NCBI RefSeq assembly: GCF_009711095.1
Contig: NZ_WMJZ01000005.1
Coordinates: 62,001-126,000, forward strand
Length of the DNA: 64,000 nucleotides
Reading direction: 5' to 3'
DNA from: Intestinirhabdus alba
GTDB lineage: Bacteria > Pseudomonadota > Gammaproteobacteria > Enterobacterales > Enterobacteriaceae
The position numbers were made by a program, and so were the translations under genes. The first letter of the stretch is position 1, and the number at the start of each line of letters is the position of its first letter. The notes beneath the pieces were generated by a model. The model worked only from the letters and a program-made list of their open reading frames with translations, did not search any database and had not been told where the DNA came from. Below, in pieces: positions 42,846 through 52,956 of this stretch.

Positions 42846-43508
42846 TTATTCCATCATTCCGGTAACGTACATATATTTAATTAATTCACTGTTACTGGAC
42901 AGGTTGAGCTTCTTCATCGCATTCTGTTTTTGCGTCGCTACGGTGCTGTTTGACCTGTTTTTACGGTCAGCTATATCCGAAATCGAACACCCCTGAGCGA
43001 CCAGGTACAGCACCTCCCACTCTTTTGGCGTAAGGGGGTATTGCTGGTTATCCGTTTCGGCCATAATCTGCATTAATGATTTTGAAATAAAAGGAATATT
43101 TTCTTCATGCTGGATAAGCTCGATAATTTTAAGAAATCCGGCGATGCCCTCATCGACGCTAATGGTGGCTTCAAATTTCATATCAATAATGTGACGTAAC
43201 AGATAAGGATGCTGATTGGCGACAAGAACCGCTCTTTTGACATGACGATCGAGGCACAACCGATTGAATTTTTTACTGTTGGCAAGCCATGTTTTATTGT
43301 TTGATAAAAAGGCGAACTCAGTAAACAGAAGATCAACCTGGTTGTCCTCTATCGCGGCGAGCAGGGTGGGCATGGTGTGATAAAAGGCAACTTCTGTGCC
43401 GCTGGTTTGTATTTCTTTCTTAAGATAATGGTCGATTACTCCCTGAAATAGTGAAAAATCATAGAATACCGCAACATTAAGTTTATTGGATTTATTGTTC
43501 ATATTCAT
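42846..43508 (-). CDS. RcsB-like LuxR-type regulator with modified receiver domain
   Basis: The protein has 220 residues. The C-terminal GerE helix-turn-helix (about 158-217) contains LTPKEWEVLYLVAQGCSISD and STVATQKQNAMKKL. The N-terminal domain aligns in outline with response-regulator receivers, but the phospho-acceptor position reads LFTEFAF, with Glu64 in place of Asp, which could mimic phosphorylation. This resembles unphosphorylated RcsB partners such as BglJ. It heads the exporter operon (4-nt gap to the TolC-type gene). Confidence 0.82.
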   Translation of the reverse strand: MNMNNKSNKLNVAVFYDFSLFQGVIDHYLKKEIQTSGTEVAFYHTMPTLLAAIEDNQVDLLFTEFAFLSNNKTWLANSKKFNRLCLDRHVKRAVLVANQHPYLLRHIIDMKFEATISVDEGIAGFLKIIELIQHEENIPFISKSLMQIMAETDNQQYPLTPKEWEVLYLVAQGCSISDIADRKNRSNSTVATQKQNAMKKLNLSSNSELIKYMYVTGMME

Positions 43509-43694
43509 TTCATTTACTTATGTTATATACGGGCAGGCTTTTTATACCCCACGGATCGCGTGGGAATTAATTTATTGCTATCAAATGTGGTGTCATCCCT
43601 CCAGGTCGGAAATACCGACAGCAGTGAAACGATAAATCTTATCAATAGATGATTTCCGTTAACTATCGCGATGAGATTGAGAACTGAACCAGGG

Positions 43695-44258
43695 CTATGC
43701 GGATAAGGTATATTGATGCATTCCGGTAATGTCGCGGCAGACCATAACGGCGGTGCAGTGACATTTAGACAGGCCATAGCTTGCCATAACTCTGCGCTTC
43801 AGAGCGTAAAGCGATTTTTCTGATAGTCCCATTCTGGCCGCCAGCTCTTTATGAGATTCGCCGCTGTTAAGATACTGGAAGTACCATTTCTCCTGCTGAC
43901 GAATATCTTTGTAAACGATGGGGGTTTTGGCCGCCAGATGTAAACATGAAATAAGGTTTTCAACTTTGGCGTTATCAGGGTATAGCCAGGGGAACTCTCT
44001 GCCAAGAGAACATTTTATGATAATGCTGATATTCAGTAGAATAATCACGCGACAGGCGGACATCACCGGCAGATGAAGAAATTTTTGCCTCAGCGCAATA
44101 TCGGCCACGTTTATGACAACAACGTCACCTGCGTTGGGAAGGGGCATTTTCGCAAAGTCATTGGTATGAATAAACAGAACCTGACCATAGAGTTTGAGAG
44201 GTATCTTCTGGAGTCCTTCAAGAAACCAGCGATCGTCCGATATAAAATAGAAATTCAT
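43695..44258 (-). CDS. LuxR-type HTH regulator
   Basis: The protein has 187 residues with GGGAAG upstream of the ATG. The C-terminal helix-turn-helix (about 120-180) has YLNSGESHKELAARMGLSEKSLYALKRRVM. The N-terminal part resembles short receiver-like domains of fimbrial and capsule regulators but lacks a recognisable phospho-acceptor. It is 186 nt upstream of the RcsB-like gene. It may control the fimbrial or peptide operon; that is inferred from location. Confidence 0.75.
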   Translation of the reverse strand: MNFYFISDDRWFLEGLQKIPLKLYGQVLFIHTNDFAKMPLPNAGDVVVINVADIALRQKFLHLPVMSACRVIILLNISIIIKCSLGREFPWLYPDNAKVENLISCLHLAAKTPIVYKDIRQQEKWYFQYLNSGESHKELAARMGLSEKSLYALKRRVMASYGLSKCHCTAVMVCRDITGMHQYTLSA

Positions 44259-45297
44259 AATCTTCCCTTATTATGATACGACGACTGGCGATGGTAAACC
44301 TATACCAGTGGCCAGTAAAACCAATTAAAAAACTCCCTTTGTAGTGATAGTGACAGCAGTTCATAGCCTAAGCTAGTCAAATTATCTTATGTTGTCTCAG
44401 TCATGGCGTAGCGGGGTTTTTTCGAATTAGAAGAATCTTTAATTATTTTCTTTTAGGGGCAGAGAGACTTATTAAGATTAATTTTTCAGAGAGTGATCTC
44501 GCCGTAGTATGCGCTAAAAAAAGTAGGCGACTGGCCGGTGCTCGCCGGACCTTGTGACGATCGCCGGCGTCGATATGAGTTAAATTAATCTGATTTCAGG
44601 CAGGGACATTGCCTGTGGTCGACACCTGCCGCTGGCGGCGGTATAGATATCATTATTTAACCAGCAGATTCCCGTACTGCGGGATAGCATGCCGGTTTAT
44701 GGCTGCGATTACCGGTAGCGGCCTGTCTGAGAACCGGTGTTATCTCTCTTAAGTTGGTTGATCTTTTCTCACCGACACCTGCAGATTGCCGGTTTGACGC
44801 CATCTTCAACCCTGCGGCATAGTGTAATCATCCAATACGGGAGAAGGCCTGTTCTGCTATCGTCCAGGCACCAGCTGCCGCTGGTTTTCGTTCAGAACGG
44901 AGCCAGCCAGCGGATAGCCGATGGGCGAAAAGGGATGTCTTAGGTCTTAAGTTTTTTCTCACCAATTGGGTTTTAGTGAACGTTGAAATTTTTTTAAGGG
45001 CCTGGAGCGATGTCTGTATCAATATTTAAAATGGTTAAGGATTTTTCTAAAGTAAGGCGAGAAGATGGGGGAGAGCCGATGGCTATACCAGGAATGCGCC
45101 AGGCTATTTTGAGCGGTGTGGGTGCGATTAGCTTAGCCTGGCGTGATTACATTTTATTATAATATCTCACTTTAACTTATATTTTATGAGTTTTCGGGTT
45201 TTTCAGATTTTTCGCTTGCGTTGGCAGTAAGTAGTAAATATATTATCAATCTTAATCCAAGAAAGGTTTGAACTAAAGCCGTGAGGTGAAAATAATA
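44259..45297. other. 1-kb AT-rich intergenic region
   Basis: No convincing gene is visible. It holds a 10-bp inverted repeat (CGCCAGGCTA 45097-45106 and TAGCCTGGCG 45134-45143), TATAAT at 45158-45163, and a duplicated motif (TCTTAAGTT...TTTTCTCACC at 44747-44772 and 44945-44963). It separates the minus-strand LuxR gene from the plus-strand MarT-like gene, so it probably carries two divergent promoters. Confidence 0.5.
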
Positions 45298-46191
45298 ATG
45301 AATAATGATATAAAAGAAGGCTATTTTGGGAAGGAATTACTTAATCGCTATATAATAAACGAAACTGTAGAATTTCATCCGGCGGCAGGCACCTTACGTG
45401 ATGTCACTCGGCAGCATTCGGAGGTTACGCTTAACTCCCCGGCTGCGCGCTGTCTGCTGCTCTTGATCACCAAAGCCGGAGGGATAGTATCACAGCAAGA
45501 GTTTATGGATATCGTGTGGCAGAAGAATGGTATGAATGTCACGCCTAACGCATATTACCAAAACATATCAGTGTTGCGTAAGGGGCTTGAGAAAATAGGT
45601 TTAAATAAAGAGATCGTGGTTACAATACCACGTATTGGCGTTACGCTAACCAGCGATGTGAGCATTCAAAAAATTACGCCTAAGGTCGATACGGTTTTAC
45701 CAGTTGAAAATGCTGAAATTCCCATAAAGCCCGTGGGGCGATTATCCGAAAAATGTGATGTAAATAATCCAGCACATCCCCCAGGAACCGCTGAGGAGCA
45801 TATGGAAAGATCTGACGAAGAGGCATTGGTAAGTTTTAAGAAATCGACCGGTCGTTACTCTATTATTTTTTGTTTCTTAATGGCGGCCTCCTTAATATTA
45901 ATTACAGAGTTGTATTCCGCTAAAAAAAAAGCAACAGATTATTTTTCTGACTATAAACAAGTTACGTGGATCTCAGGATGTAGTGTGTTAATGTCGGATC
46001 GATTTTCTCTTTCGGTTGATGAAAAAAAACAAATTGCCAAACATTACGGTAATGAATTCAAAAAGGAATGTAAAAAATATCCCTGGCTATACATCACTAA
46101 AATTCCTAATGTACAGCGTACGTCGGTTATTCGGTGTGAGCAGCCCTTTGAGCAAACAACTTCATGCATATCAGAATATTATATTAAATAA
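45298..46191 (+). CDS. CadC/MarT-like membrane-bound winged-helix regulator
   Basis: From ATG 45298 the protein has 297 residues (GTG 45286 is an alternative; GAGGTG lies upstream). An OmpR/PhoB-type winged helix spans about 22-120 (SQQEFMDIVWQK, YYQNISVLRKGLEKIG). A linker leads to one transmembrane helix (187-207). The periplasmic domain of about 90 residues has four Cys (228, 258, 280, 290), enough for two disulfides. This is the ToxR/CadC/MarT layout, in which the outer part senses and the inner part binds DNA. Confidence 0.85.
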   Translation: MNNDIKEGYFGKELLNRYIINETVEFHPAAGTLRDVTRQHSEVTLNSPAARCLLLLITKAGGIVSQQEFMDIVWQKNGMNVTPNAYYQNISVLRKGLEKIGLNKEIVVTIPRIGVTLTSDVSIQKITPKVDTVLPVENAEIPIKPVGRLSEKCDVNNPAHPPGTAEEHMERSDEEALVSFKKSTGRYSIIFCFLMAASLILITELYSAKKKATDYFSDYKQVTWISGCSVLMSDRFSLSVDEKKQIAKHYGNEFKKECKKYPWLYITKIPNVQRTSVIRCEQPFEQTTSCISEYYIK

Positions 46192-46379
46192 TTGATTGTT
46201 TTATTGACCACCTAAGCTATCGAGCTTTTATATTAACAATCCAACATGTTTTGATTAATGATCTGGGAAGCTGTCTGTCAAAAATTTACGCCAAAGACAT
46301 GACACAACACAATCAAAACAAACTTAAACACAGACAATATTGAGTTGCGTTATAATTGTTATAACTCAGGAAAATAAAA

Positions 46380-46850
46380 ATGATAAGGTCAAGGATGACA
46401 TGCTATTTAAGCCACACAGGCTTAATTTTATTACTAATGGCAATATATTATTTTCATGCAGGTCTGTTTAAAGATGATGAATTTAGCTGTCGGGCGAACT
46501 TTGTGCAACATTACCCAGACTTAACGCTGAATATTTCACTTGATTATCATTTCTCTGGTAAAAAAGGCATGGTTAGCATGAATGGTTATATCGTTAATGA
46601 ACCAGAGAAGATATTCAATCGTAAAATTTACTTTAGCTATGAAAAAAATGGCGATATCTATTATTTGCATCCTGAAAAGAATGTTATATTTCCGGGGAAT
46701 AATGTTGAAAGTAAATGGCTGGAAAAGTATGAGCCAAAATTTTTTATTAATTCTGAGGAGGATCTTTACTTGAGGATACTGGAGCAGGGGGATGATAAGC
46801 GTATGTTTATCTTCTCAACGATACCCACCTATATATGCCATGCCTATTAA
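46380..46850 (+). CDS. FidL-like small membrane-anchored protein
   Basis: The protein has 156 residues with one N-terminal transmembrane helix (about 10-28) and a periplasmic domain containing Cys (FSCRANF near the start, TYICHAY at the end). The pattern SCRANFVQHYPDLTLNISLDYHFSGKKG is that of FidL-type proteins, found next to MarT in Salmonella SPI-3. It probably modulates the preceding regulator, in the way that ToxS does ToxR; that is inference. The gap to the regulator gene is 188 nt. Confidence 0.75.
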   Translation: MIRSRMTCYLSHTGLILLLMAIYYFHAGLFKDDEFSCRANFVQHYPDLTLNISLDYHFSGKKGMVSMNGYIVNEPEKIFNRKIYFSYEKNGDIYYLHPEKNVIFPGNNVESKWLEKYEPKFFINSEEDLYLRILEQGDDKRMFIFSTIPTYICHAY

Positions 46851-47230
46851 ATGATGTGGGCATTTTTATTGCGTCGGTATGTCCGGGATAGTCCTGACGG
46901 CAGAGATGACAGTGGTAGCACTTTCCGGCGCACTCATGAACGGCACTCCGCCAGGCTGACACAGGCTGGTAATTAAAAGCGCGGATGCTGCGCAAAAATT
47001 GTCGCAGCTGTGCAAGCTATCGATCGGATGCGCGATGGTAGTGACGTCTGGCAGAAAAAGGAGCGATTGCCGGACAAACAGGCAATCATGCCGGCCGGAG
47101 CAAAAGGCTAAAATCTGCGGCTGTAAGCTATGGAGCCAATAGTGGTGGAAAAGGTCAGGCTGGAGAAGGCTCCGGAACAGGGAAGCGACAGGATACTTTA
47201 AAGCGCAGGCCGGCTTTTCTGTGTAAAGGT

Positions 47231-47252
47231 TACGCCCTGTGGGGCGTTTTTG
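47231..47252 (+). terminator. terminator-like hairpin
   Basis: ACGCCC/GGGCGT with a 4-nt TGTG-type loop is followed by TTTTT, oriented to stop plus-strand transcription from the FidL side. Confidence 0.6.
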
Positions 47253-47266
47253 TGTTGCCGAAGAGA

Positions 47267-47296
47267 TCCCGCTACGTGAGAGGTAGCGGGTTTTTT
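47267..47296 (+). terminator. intrinsic terminator facing the ABC operon
   Basis: CCCGCTAC/GTAGCGGG with loop GTGAGAG is followed by TTTTTT. It is plus-oriented and lies at the end of the convergent metQ-like gene. Confidence 0.8.
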
Positions 47297-47301
47297 CGCC
47301 G

Positions 47302-48105
47302 TTAGTCCAGATATTCGAAAACGCCGTCAAAATTCGTTTTTATTCCCTCTCTGACCGGGGCGGACCTTAACCCCTCGGCCAGGGTTTTGGCCCATCCGGC
47401 ATCCACATTGGACTGGAGGACGACAAGACCCATTGGGAAGTCTTTGGCATCACCGTCCCGGACAATGTATGAACGAAAATCCTTATTTGCATTACGCATA
47501 TGCGTGAAGAAAACAACGGCTGCATCCACATCGGGCAAGGCCCTTACCGTCTGGATCTGATCCATATCGATAAAATGGAGATCTTTGGTATTTTCTGTGA
47601 TATCCAGCAGATTTAAGTCGCTATTTTTGTTGCCGTTTAACTTGATAAGGCCGGCGTCCTGTAGCATTCGTAAGCCCCTGTCCATATTCATGGCGTCGTT
47701 CATAATCGCAATCGTGGCTCCCTGCGGGAGATCGGCGATATTTTTATAGCGCTCAGAGTACAGGCCAATGCCGGTGGTAAAGGGATAGGGTTTTACCATG
47801 GTTAACTTTCCATTGTTTTTAGTATTAAAGTTTTCCATGAATTTAATATGTACACCCAGCCCTGCGTCAACGCTGCCATCGTTAACCGCCTGAATAACGT
47901 TAACATTATTATCAACTATAACCAGCTTAACGTTTAGTCCTTGTTCTTTGAGTAAAGGAAGCGCAGGTGACAGGATAGTTTCTGTTATTTCCGTACATGC
48001 AACGGTAAGTGCGGATTTATCTGTTTCGGCTGATTTATTATTGTCGCAGCCTGCTATTAACGCTGCAAAGAATATGCTCAGAGTCAGCAGAACTATTTTT
48101 CTCAT
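47302..48105 (-). CDS. MetQ/NlpA-family substrate-binding lipoprotein
   Basis: The protein has 267 residues. The lipobox LIAGC places the lipidated Cys at residue 20. The NlpA fold follows (VACTEITETILSPALPLLKEQG, VNDGSVDAGLGVHIKFMENFN, LPQGATIAIMNDAMNMDRGLRMLQDAGLI). It is anchored at the inner membrane and delivers ligand to the MetI-like permease. Family members bind methionine or related small ligands; the ligand here is not known. It is the last gene of the four-gene operon. Confidence 0.9.
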   Translation of the reverse strand: MRKIVLLTLSIFFAALIAGCDNNKSAETDKSALTVACTEITETILSPALPLLKEQGLNVKLVIVDNNVNVIQAVNDGSVDAGLGVHIKFMENFNTKNNGKLTMVKPYPFTTGIGLYSERYKNIADLPQGATIAIMNDAMNMDRGLRMLQDAGLIKLNGNKNSDLNLLDITENTKDLHFIDMDQIQTVRALPDVDAAVVFFTHMRNANKDFRSYIVRDGDAKDFPMGLVVLQSNVDAGWAKTLAEGLRSAPVREGIKTNFDGVFEYLD

Positions 48106-48126
48106 TGTTTAACCCCCTTGTCAGGT

Positions 48127-48969
48127 TTAATTTTTATGAATGTTGCGTTTTCGTTTGTGATATTCAATGGTGCCATAACCTCCAGTGTAATAGTTACGTC
48201 CTAACTGAAGGTCAATTTCCGCCGCCACGCCCTGACTGGCCGCTTTGCGCATGATTGTTTTTTTGCTTTTATTATTATCCATCGGGTTTGAGGTCTGACG
48301 CAGGCCGTCTACGATGTTACCGAGTTGATTAAAGGGAATGCCGATCCCCATTTCATCTTCATCCCATTTTGCTACCTGCCGCGTGCCGGAGCAGAGTAAT
48401 GAAATATTAACCTGGTTCATTTCAAAAGGATAAGAGGTACACTCCTGACATACCGCCTGATTACCGGTAACTTTAATGTTTTTTAGCTGTCCGTAATGAT
48501 ATGAATATCCCTGAATCAGCCGCATGGCATTGGCTGAGTGGGTTATTACTATGACGATGTCGGGGTTATATTCTGTATAAAGGGCCAGGTCGGCAATTTC
48601 CACACCATAAACATGATGGGCGCAATATACCATATCTTTTGCTATCTGGCGGCTGATAGTATAATCAGCATACAGCCCCATTTTATGATGGCGCTTTCCC
48701 GAGATAATATCATCGGGACTAACAATGTCATCCTGTGCTTTTAACAGGCCCAGCGCTCTGGCACCGGAAAGACAGGCGGTTTGCTGTAGCGTTAATTTAC
48801 AGGGAATACCGGTTGACGCATTTTTTACCGCCGCGCAGTAGGGGAGCGGGGCGGATAATTCAGGCGTTGAACAATTGTTATATTCATTTTTATCGTACAG
48901 AAAGCGAATGCCAACCGGCGCTCGTTTTAATTCCAGCATGATGTTAAGCCAAAAGGCATCAGTTCTCAT
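48127..48969 (-). CDS. DUF169 family protein within a Met-type ABC operon
   Basis: From ATG 48969 (GAGGTG upstream) the protein has 280 residues; an ATG at 48981 is possible. It matches the DUF169/COG2043 pattern: PVGIRFLY near the start, a cysteine-bearing GIPCKLTLQQTACLSGARALGLL segment, MVYCAHHVYGVEIADLALY, and AVCQECTSYPF. It has at least eight Cys and several His, compatible with metal or cofactor binding, but no function is established. There is no signal peptide, so it is cytoplasmic. It is placed between the permease and binding-protein genes. Confidence 0.75.
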   Translation of the reverse strand: MRTDAFWLNIMLELKRAPVGIRFLYDKNEYNNCSTPELSAPLPYCAAVKNASTGIPCKLTLQQTACLSGARALGLLKAQDDIVSPDDIISGKRHHKMGLYADYTISRQIAKDMVYCAHHVYGVEIADLALYTEYNPDIVIVITHSANAMRLIQGYSYHYGQLKNIKVTGNQAVCQECTSYPFEMNQVNISLLCSGTRQVAKWDEDEMGIGIPFNQLGNIVDGLRQTSNPMDNNKSKKTIMRKAASQGVAAEIDLQLGRNYYTGGYGTIEYHKRKRNIHKN

Positions 48970-48984
48970 AAAACACCTCATGTT

Positions 48985-49659
48985 TTATTTTAGTGAGCGA
49001 TAAAGTAGTTTGCCGGTATACTGGATGGCGAGAACGATAATCGAAAGTATAAAAACTACGGCATAGGTTATGGCATCATCAAAACGCTGGTAGCCGTAGG
49101 TTAGCGCCACGGCTCCCAGCCCGCCGGCACCTACCGCACCTGCCAGTGCGGTGTTGGCCAGCAGTTGTATCGCGGCAAACGTCATGTTGGAAACGATAGC
49201 CGGCAGGGCTTCAGTAAACATGATCTTCCAGATAATCTGCATATTGCTGGCACCAAAAGATCGGGCGGCTAAAATGACACTGTTATCCACTTCTGACAAA
49301 GCATTTTCGATTAAGCGTGCAATAGCTGGAAAGGCCACGACGGTTAATGGAATAATGGCGGCTACCCAGCCAACCGACGTTCCTGTGAGCCAGCGGGTTA
49401 CCGGCGTAAGAACAACGATCAGGATGATGGCGGGAAATGAGCGGAGGGCGTCAATCAGACCGTTTAGAAAACGATAAATGTATTTGTCAGGGGCCAGCCC
49501 TTCCGGTCGCGTTAGCGTAAGGACTATAGCTATAAACATACCAATCAATGTACTCAAAACAAGAGTAATCAACAGCATGGTAAGGGTGGCAAGACAGGCG
49601 GGCCAGATAACTTTGGGCAAGTACTCAATGACGCGCGTTTGAGAGAAATCAATGAACAT
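48985..49659 (-). CDS. MetI-like ABC transporter permease
   Basis: The protein has 224 residues with about five transmembrane helices. The coupling-helix motif is EVDNSVILAARSFGASNMQIIWKIM, the MetI-type EAA loop (A-A-R-x-x-G). It pairs with the MetN-like ATPase and lies 41 nt downstream of it. Confidence 0.9.
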   Translation of the reverse strand: MFIDFSQTRVIEYLPKVIWPACLATLTMLLITLVLSTLIGMFIAIVLTLTRPEGLAPDKYIYRFLNGLIDALRSFPAIILIVVLTPVTRWLTGTSVGWVAAIIPLTVVAFPAIARLIENALSEVDNSVILAARSFGASNMQIIWKIMFTEALPAIVSNMTFAAIQLLANTALAGAVGAGGLGAVALTYGYQRFDDAITYAVVFILSIIVLAIQYTGKLLYRSLK

Positions 49660-49700
49660 CGCTTATTCCTGTTAAGTAGCATGACATGCCAACTCAGACA

Positions 49701-50669
49701 TCAAGCAGCTAGCTTTTGAAACTGAATCTTATTTTGATTAAGGTAACGGACAACGCTTGTATAATCAGGTTGATTCACCGCAATAACGTATTGTGCCACG
49801 GTTCCCGTTTTGCAGCGATCGGAGCGGGTAAATACGACTCTGATTTTGTTTTGGGTTATCGTTGACAACGATAACAACAGGTCGGTGCTTTGCGCAATAT
49901 CGGCCAGCGTAATTGCCAGACCTATTTCTTCTTGCTGTAAATCAATGGGGAGATTTTCTGCCAGTGAAGGCAGCAGAGCGGGTTGCGACGTAAGGATGTT
50001 TTTTATGGTGTCGGTACGAATAAGCCTGCCGCGTTCGATAACAGAGATCCGGTCACAGATATATTTCACCACGTCCATTTGGTGAGTAACCATAACGATG
50101 GTGATCCCCGATTCCTGATTAATTTTCTTTAACAGATCCAGAATAGATTTCGCCGTCGCGGGATCTAACGCTGACGTCGCTTCGTCACAGAGCAGTACCT
50201 TAGGTTTTAAGGCGAGCGCTCTGGCAATAGCAACGCGCTGCTTCTGGCCGCCAGAGAGCTGTGCCGGGCGGTGGTCCGCTTTGTCTTCCATCCCGACGCT
50301 CTGCAGAAGCCCCATGGCCCGCAGCCTGAGCTCCTTCGTTTTCTTCTGCCAGCATGTCATGGGCAGCATTACATTTTCCAGGGCCGTTTTTCTTTCCAGT
50401 AGCGCAAAATCCTGGAAAATCATGCCGGTATTTTTACGGAAAGCTCTAAGCGATGCCGAAGAGAGGTTTTGCAATTCGATGTTGTCAACCCGCACTCTGC
50501 CGCTGGGGCTAAATTGTTCAAGTCCGTTAATGCAGCGCAGAAGCGTTGACTTTCCCGCGCCGCTGGCACCGAGGAGGCCGTGGATTTCACCAGGGATAAT
50601 ATCCAGATTAATATTATCCAGGATAGTTGTTCCTGAATACGATTTGCTTAAGCTGCGTATGCTAATCAA
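49701..50669 (-). CDS. MetN-like ABC transporter ATPase with NIL domain
   Basis: The protein has 322 residues from a TTG start with GGA 8 nt upstream; no in-frame ATG fits the family N-terminus. It has Walker A GASGAGKST, signature LSGGQKQR and Walker B VLLCDEATSALD. The C-terminal region (about 240-322) is a NIL domain, which binds methionine and inhibits transport in MetN. It is first in the operon metN-metI-DUF169-metQ. Confidence 0.9.
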   Translation of the reverse strand: MISIRSLSKSYSGTTILDNINLDIIPGEIHGLLGASGAGKSTLLRCINGLEQFSPSGRVRVDNIELQNLSSASLRAFRKNTGMIFQDFALLERKTALENVMLPMTCWQKKTKELRLRAMGLLQSVGMEDKADHRPAQLSGGQKQRVAIARALALKPKVLLCDEATSALDPATAKSILDLLKKINQESGITIVMVTHQMDVVKYICDRISVIERGRLIRTDTIKNILTSQPALLPSLAENLPIDLQQEEIGLAITLADIAQSTDLLLSLSTITQNKIRVVFTRSDRCKTGTVAQYVIAVNQPDYTSVVRYLNQNKIQFQKLAA

Positions 50670-51245
50670 TTCATATGTCCGGGGCGATTAAGAGCCTGGC
50701 CCATCAGGGCTATTTTGAACCTGGGCAGTGCCCGCACAAAGCGCATTGCGTTTTGAACGTCCGAAAGGACGGTTCCCTGAGGTGAGCTTCGCGAAACATT
50801 TTCGCGTACTGGGCGTACGCTCCGGTTTCTGTACGCTGTCCATATTCAGGATACCTGCGCCAATGTACGCCGGGTGGGCGAGGCTCGTCGTTAATCGTAA
50901 TGTATTAATGTTATTTTTATGTTTTTAAATATGCAGGTTAAACGTTTTTGATAGTATAAATATCGCATAAAAGATTGGCAACAGAATCGGCGCAGCCGCC
51001 CGCACCTGACGCTTTGTATCAGTAAAACTCGCTTTTTCAACGGACGCGCCTGGGGCCGGGCGCGGTTAGTCCCTTAAAAAGATTTCTGACGACCCGGAAA
51101 AATATATACCCTGAATAATTCGCGAGGCATAACAAAACGCAAAGCGTTTTGAGCAGCCGTAAGGCCATGCTGCAAGCGGGCAACACGTTTATTGGCAATA
51201 AACCCGTGCGCCGACCGGCTTAAACGGCTGCGATATAAAAGGAAG
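50670..51245. other. intergenic region at the right edge of the accessory block
   Basis: About 575 nt without a convincing gene. It contains short palindromes such as AAAACGCAAAGCGTTTT (near 51133) and GTTTATT/AATAAAC (near 51189) and a GC-rich left part. It must hold the promoter for the metN-like operon. No insertion sequence or tRNA is seen. Confidence 0.45.
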
Positions 51246-51272
51246 TAAAAAAAGCCGCTTTCGCGGCTTTTG
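51246..51272 (-). terminator. intrinsic terminator of argG
   Basis: AAAAGCCGC/GCGGCTTTT with a 4-nt loop is followed on the minus strand by a run of seven T residues, 15 nt after the argG stop. Confidence 0.9.
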
Positions 51273-51286
51273 GATAATCGTTAACG

Positions 51287-52718
<1,432 letters not shown>

Positions 52719-52956
52719 CATCTTTTGTGCGGGACGGAAAGGGTTTCGCGCGCTTTTCACTTAAATAAAGCGAGGTTATCGGCAGGGGGCATCGTCGTCT
52801 GCTTATTCAGTCACAGGTACAGCAGGTCATAAGCGCCCTGTGGGGAACGATACCTGTAACCAGACTTGCACGGTGCGCCGTTTCGTCCTTATGCGCTTTC
52901 GACTCAGCGTCGACGCCGCAGGTAATGAAAATAGACCGTCCCGGCGGATAACGTGG

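Larger units (their letters stand above)
46851..47301. other. intergenic region with two tandem terminator-like hairpins
   Basis: I see no gene here. An antisense open frame across most of it lacks a ribosome binding site and domain features. The right part carries two plus-strand hairpins followed by T residues. Confidence 0.5.

Noticed and set aside
43523-43777. 84-codon frame between the two LuxR-type genes
   Set aside because: It overlaps the upstream regulator gene in another frame and has no sequence features; considered as an immunity gene candidate but it lacks transmembrane helices.
44737-45022. Short frames of 64-68 codons in the 1-kb intergenic region
   Set aside because: No ribosome binding sites and no conserved or membrane features.
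46866-47330. 154-codon minus-strand frame between the FidL-like and MetQ-like genes
   Set aside because: No recognisable domain, no good ribosome binding site, it overlaps two terminator hairpins and the end of the MetQ-like gene.
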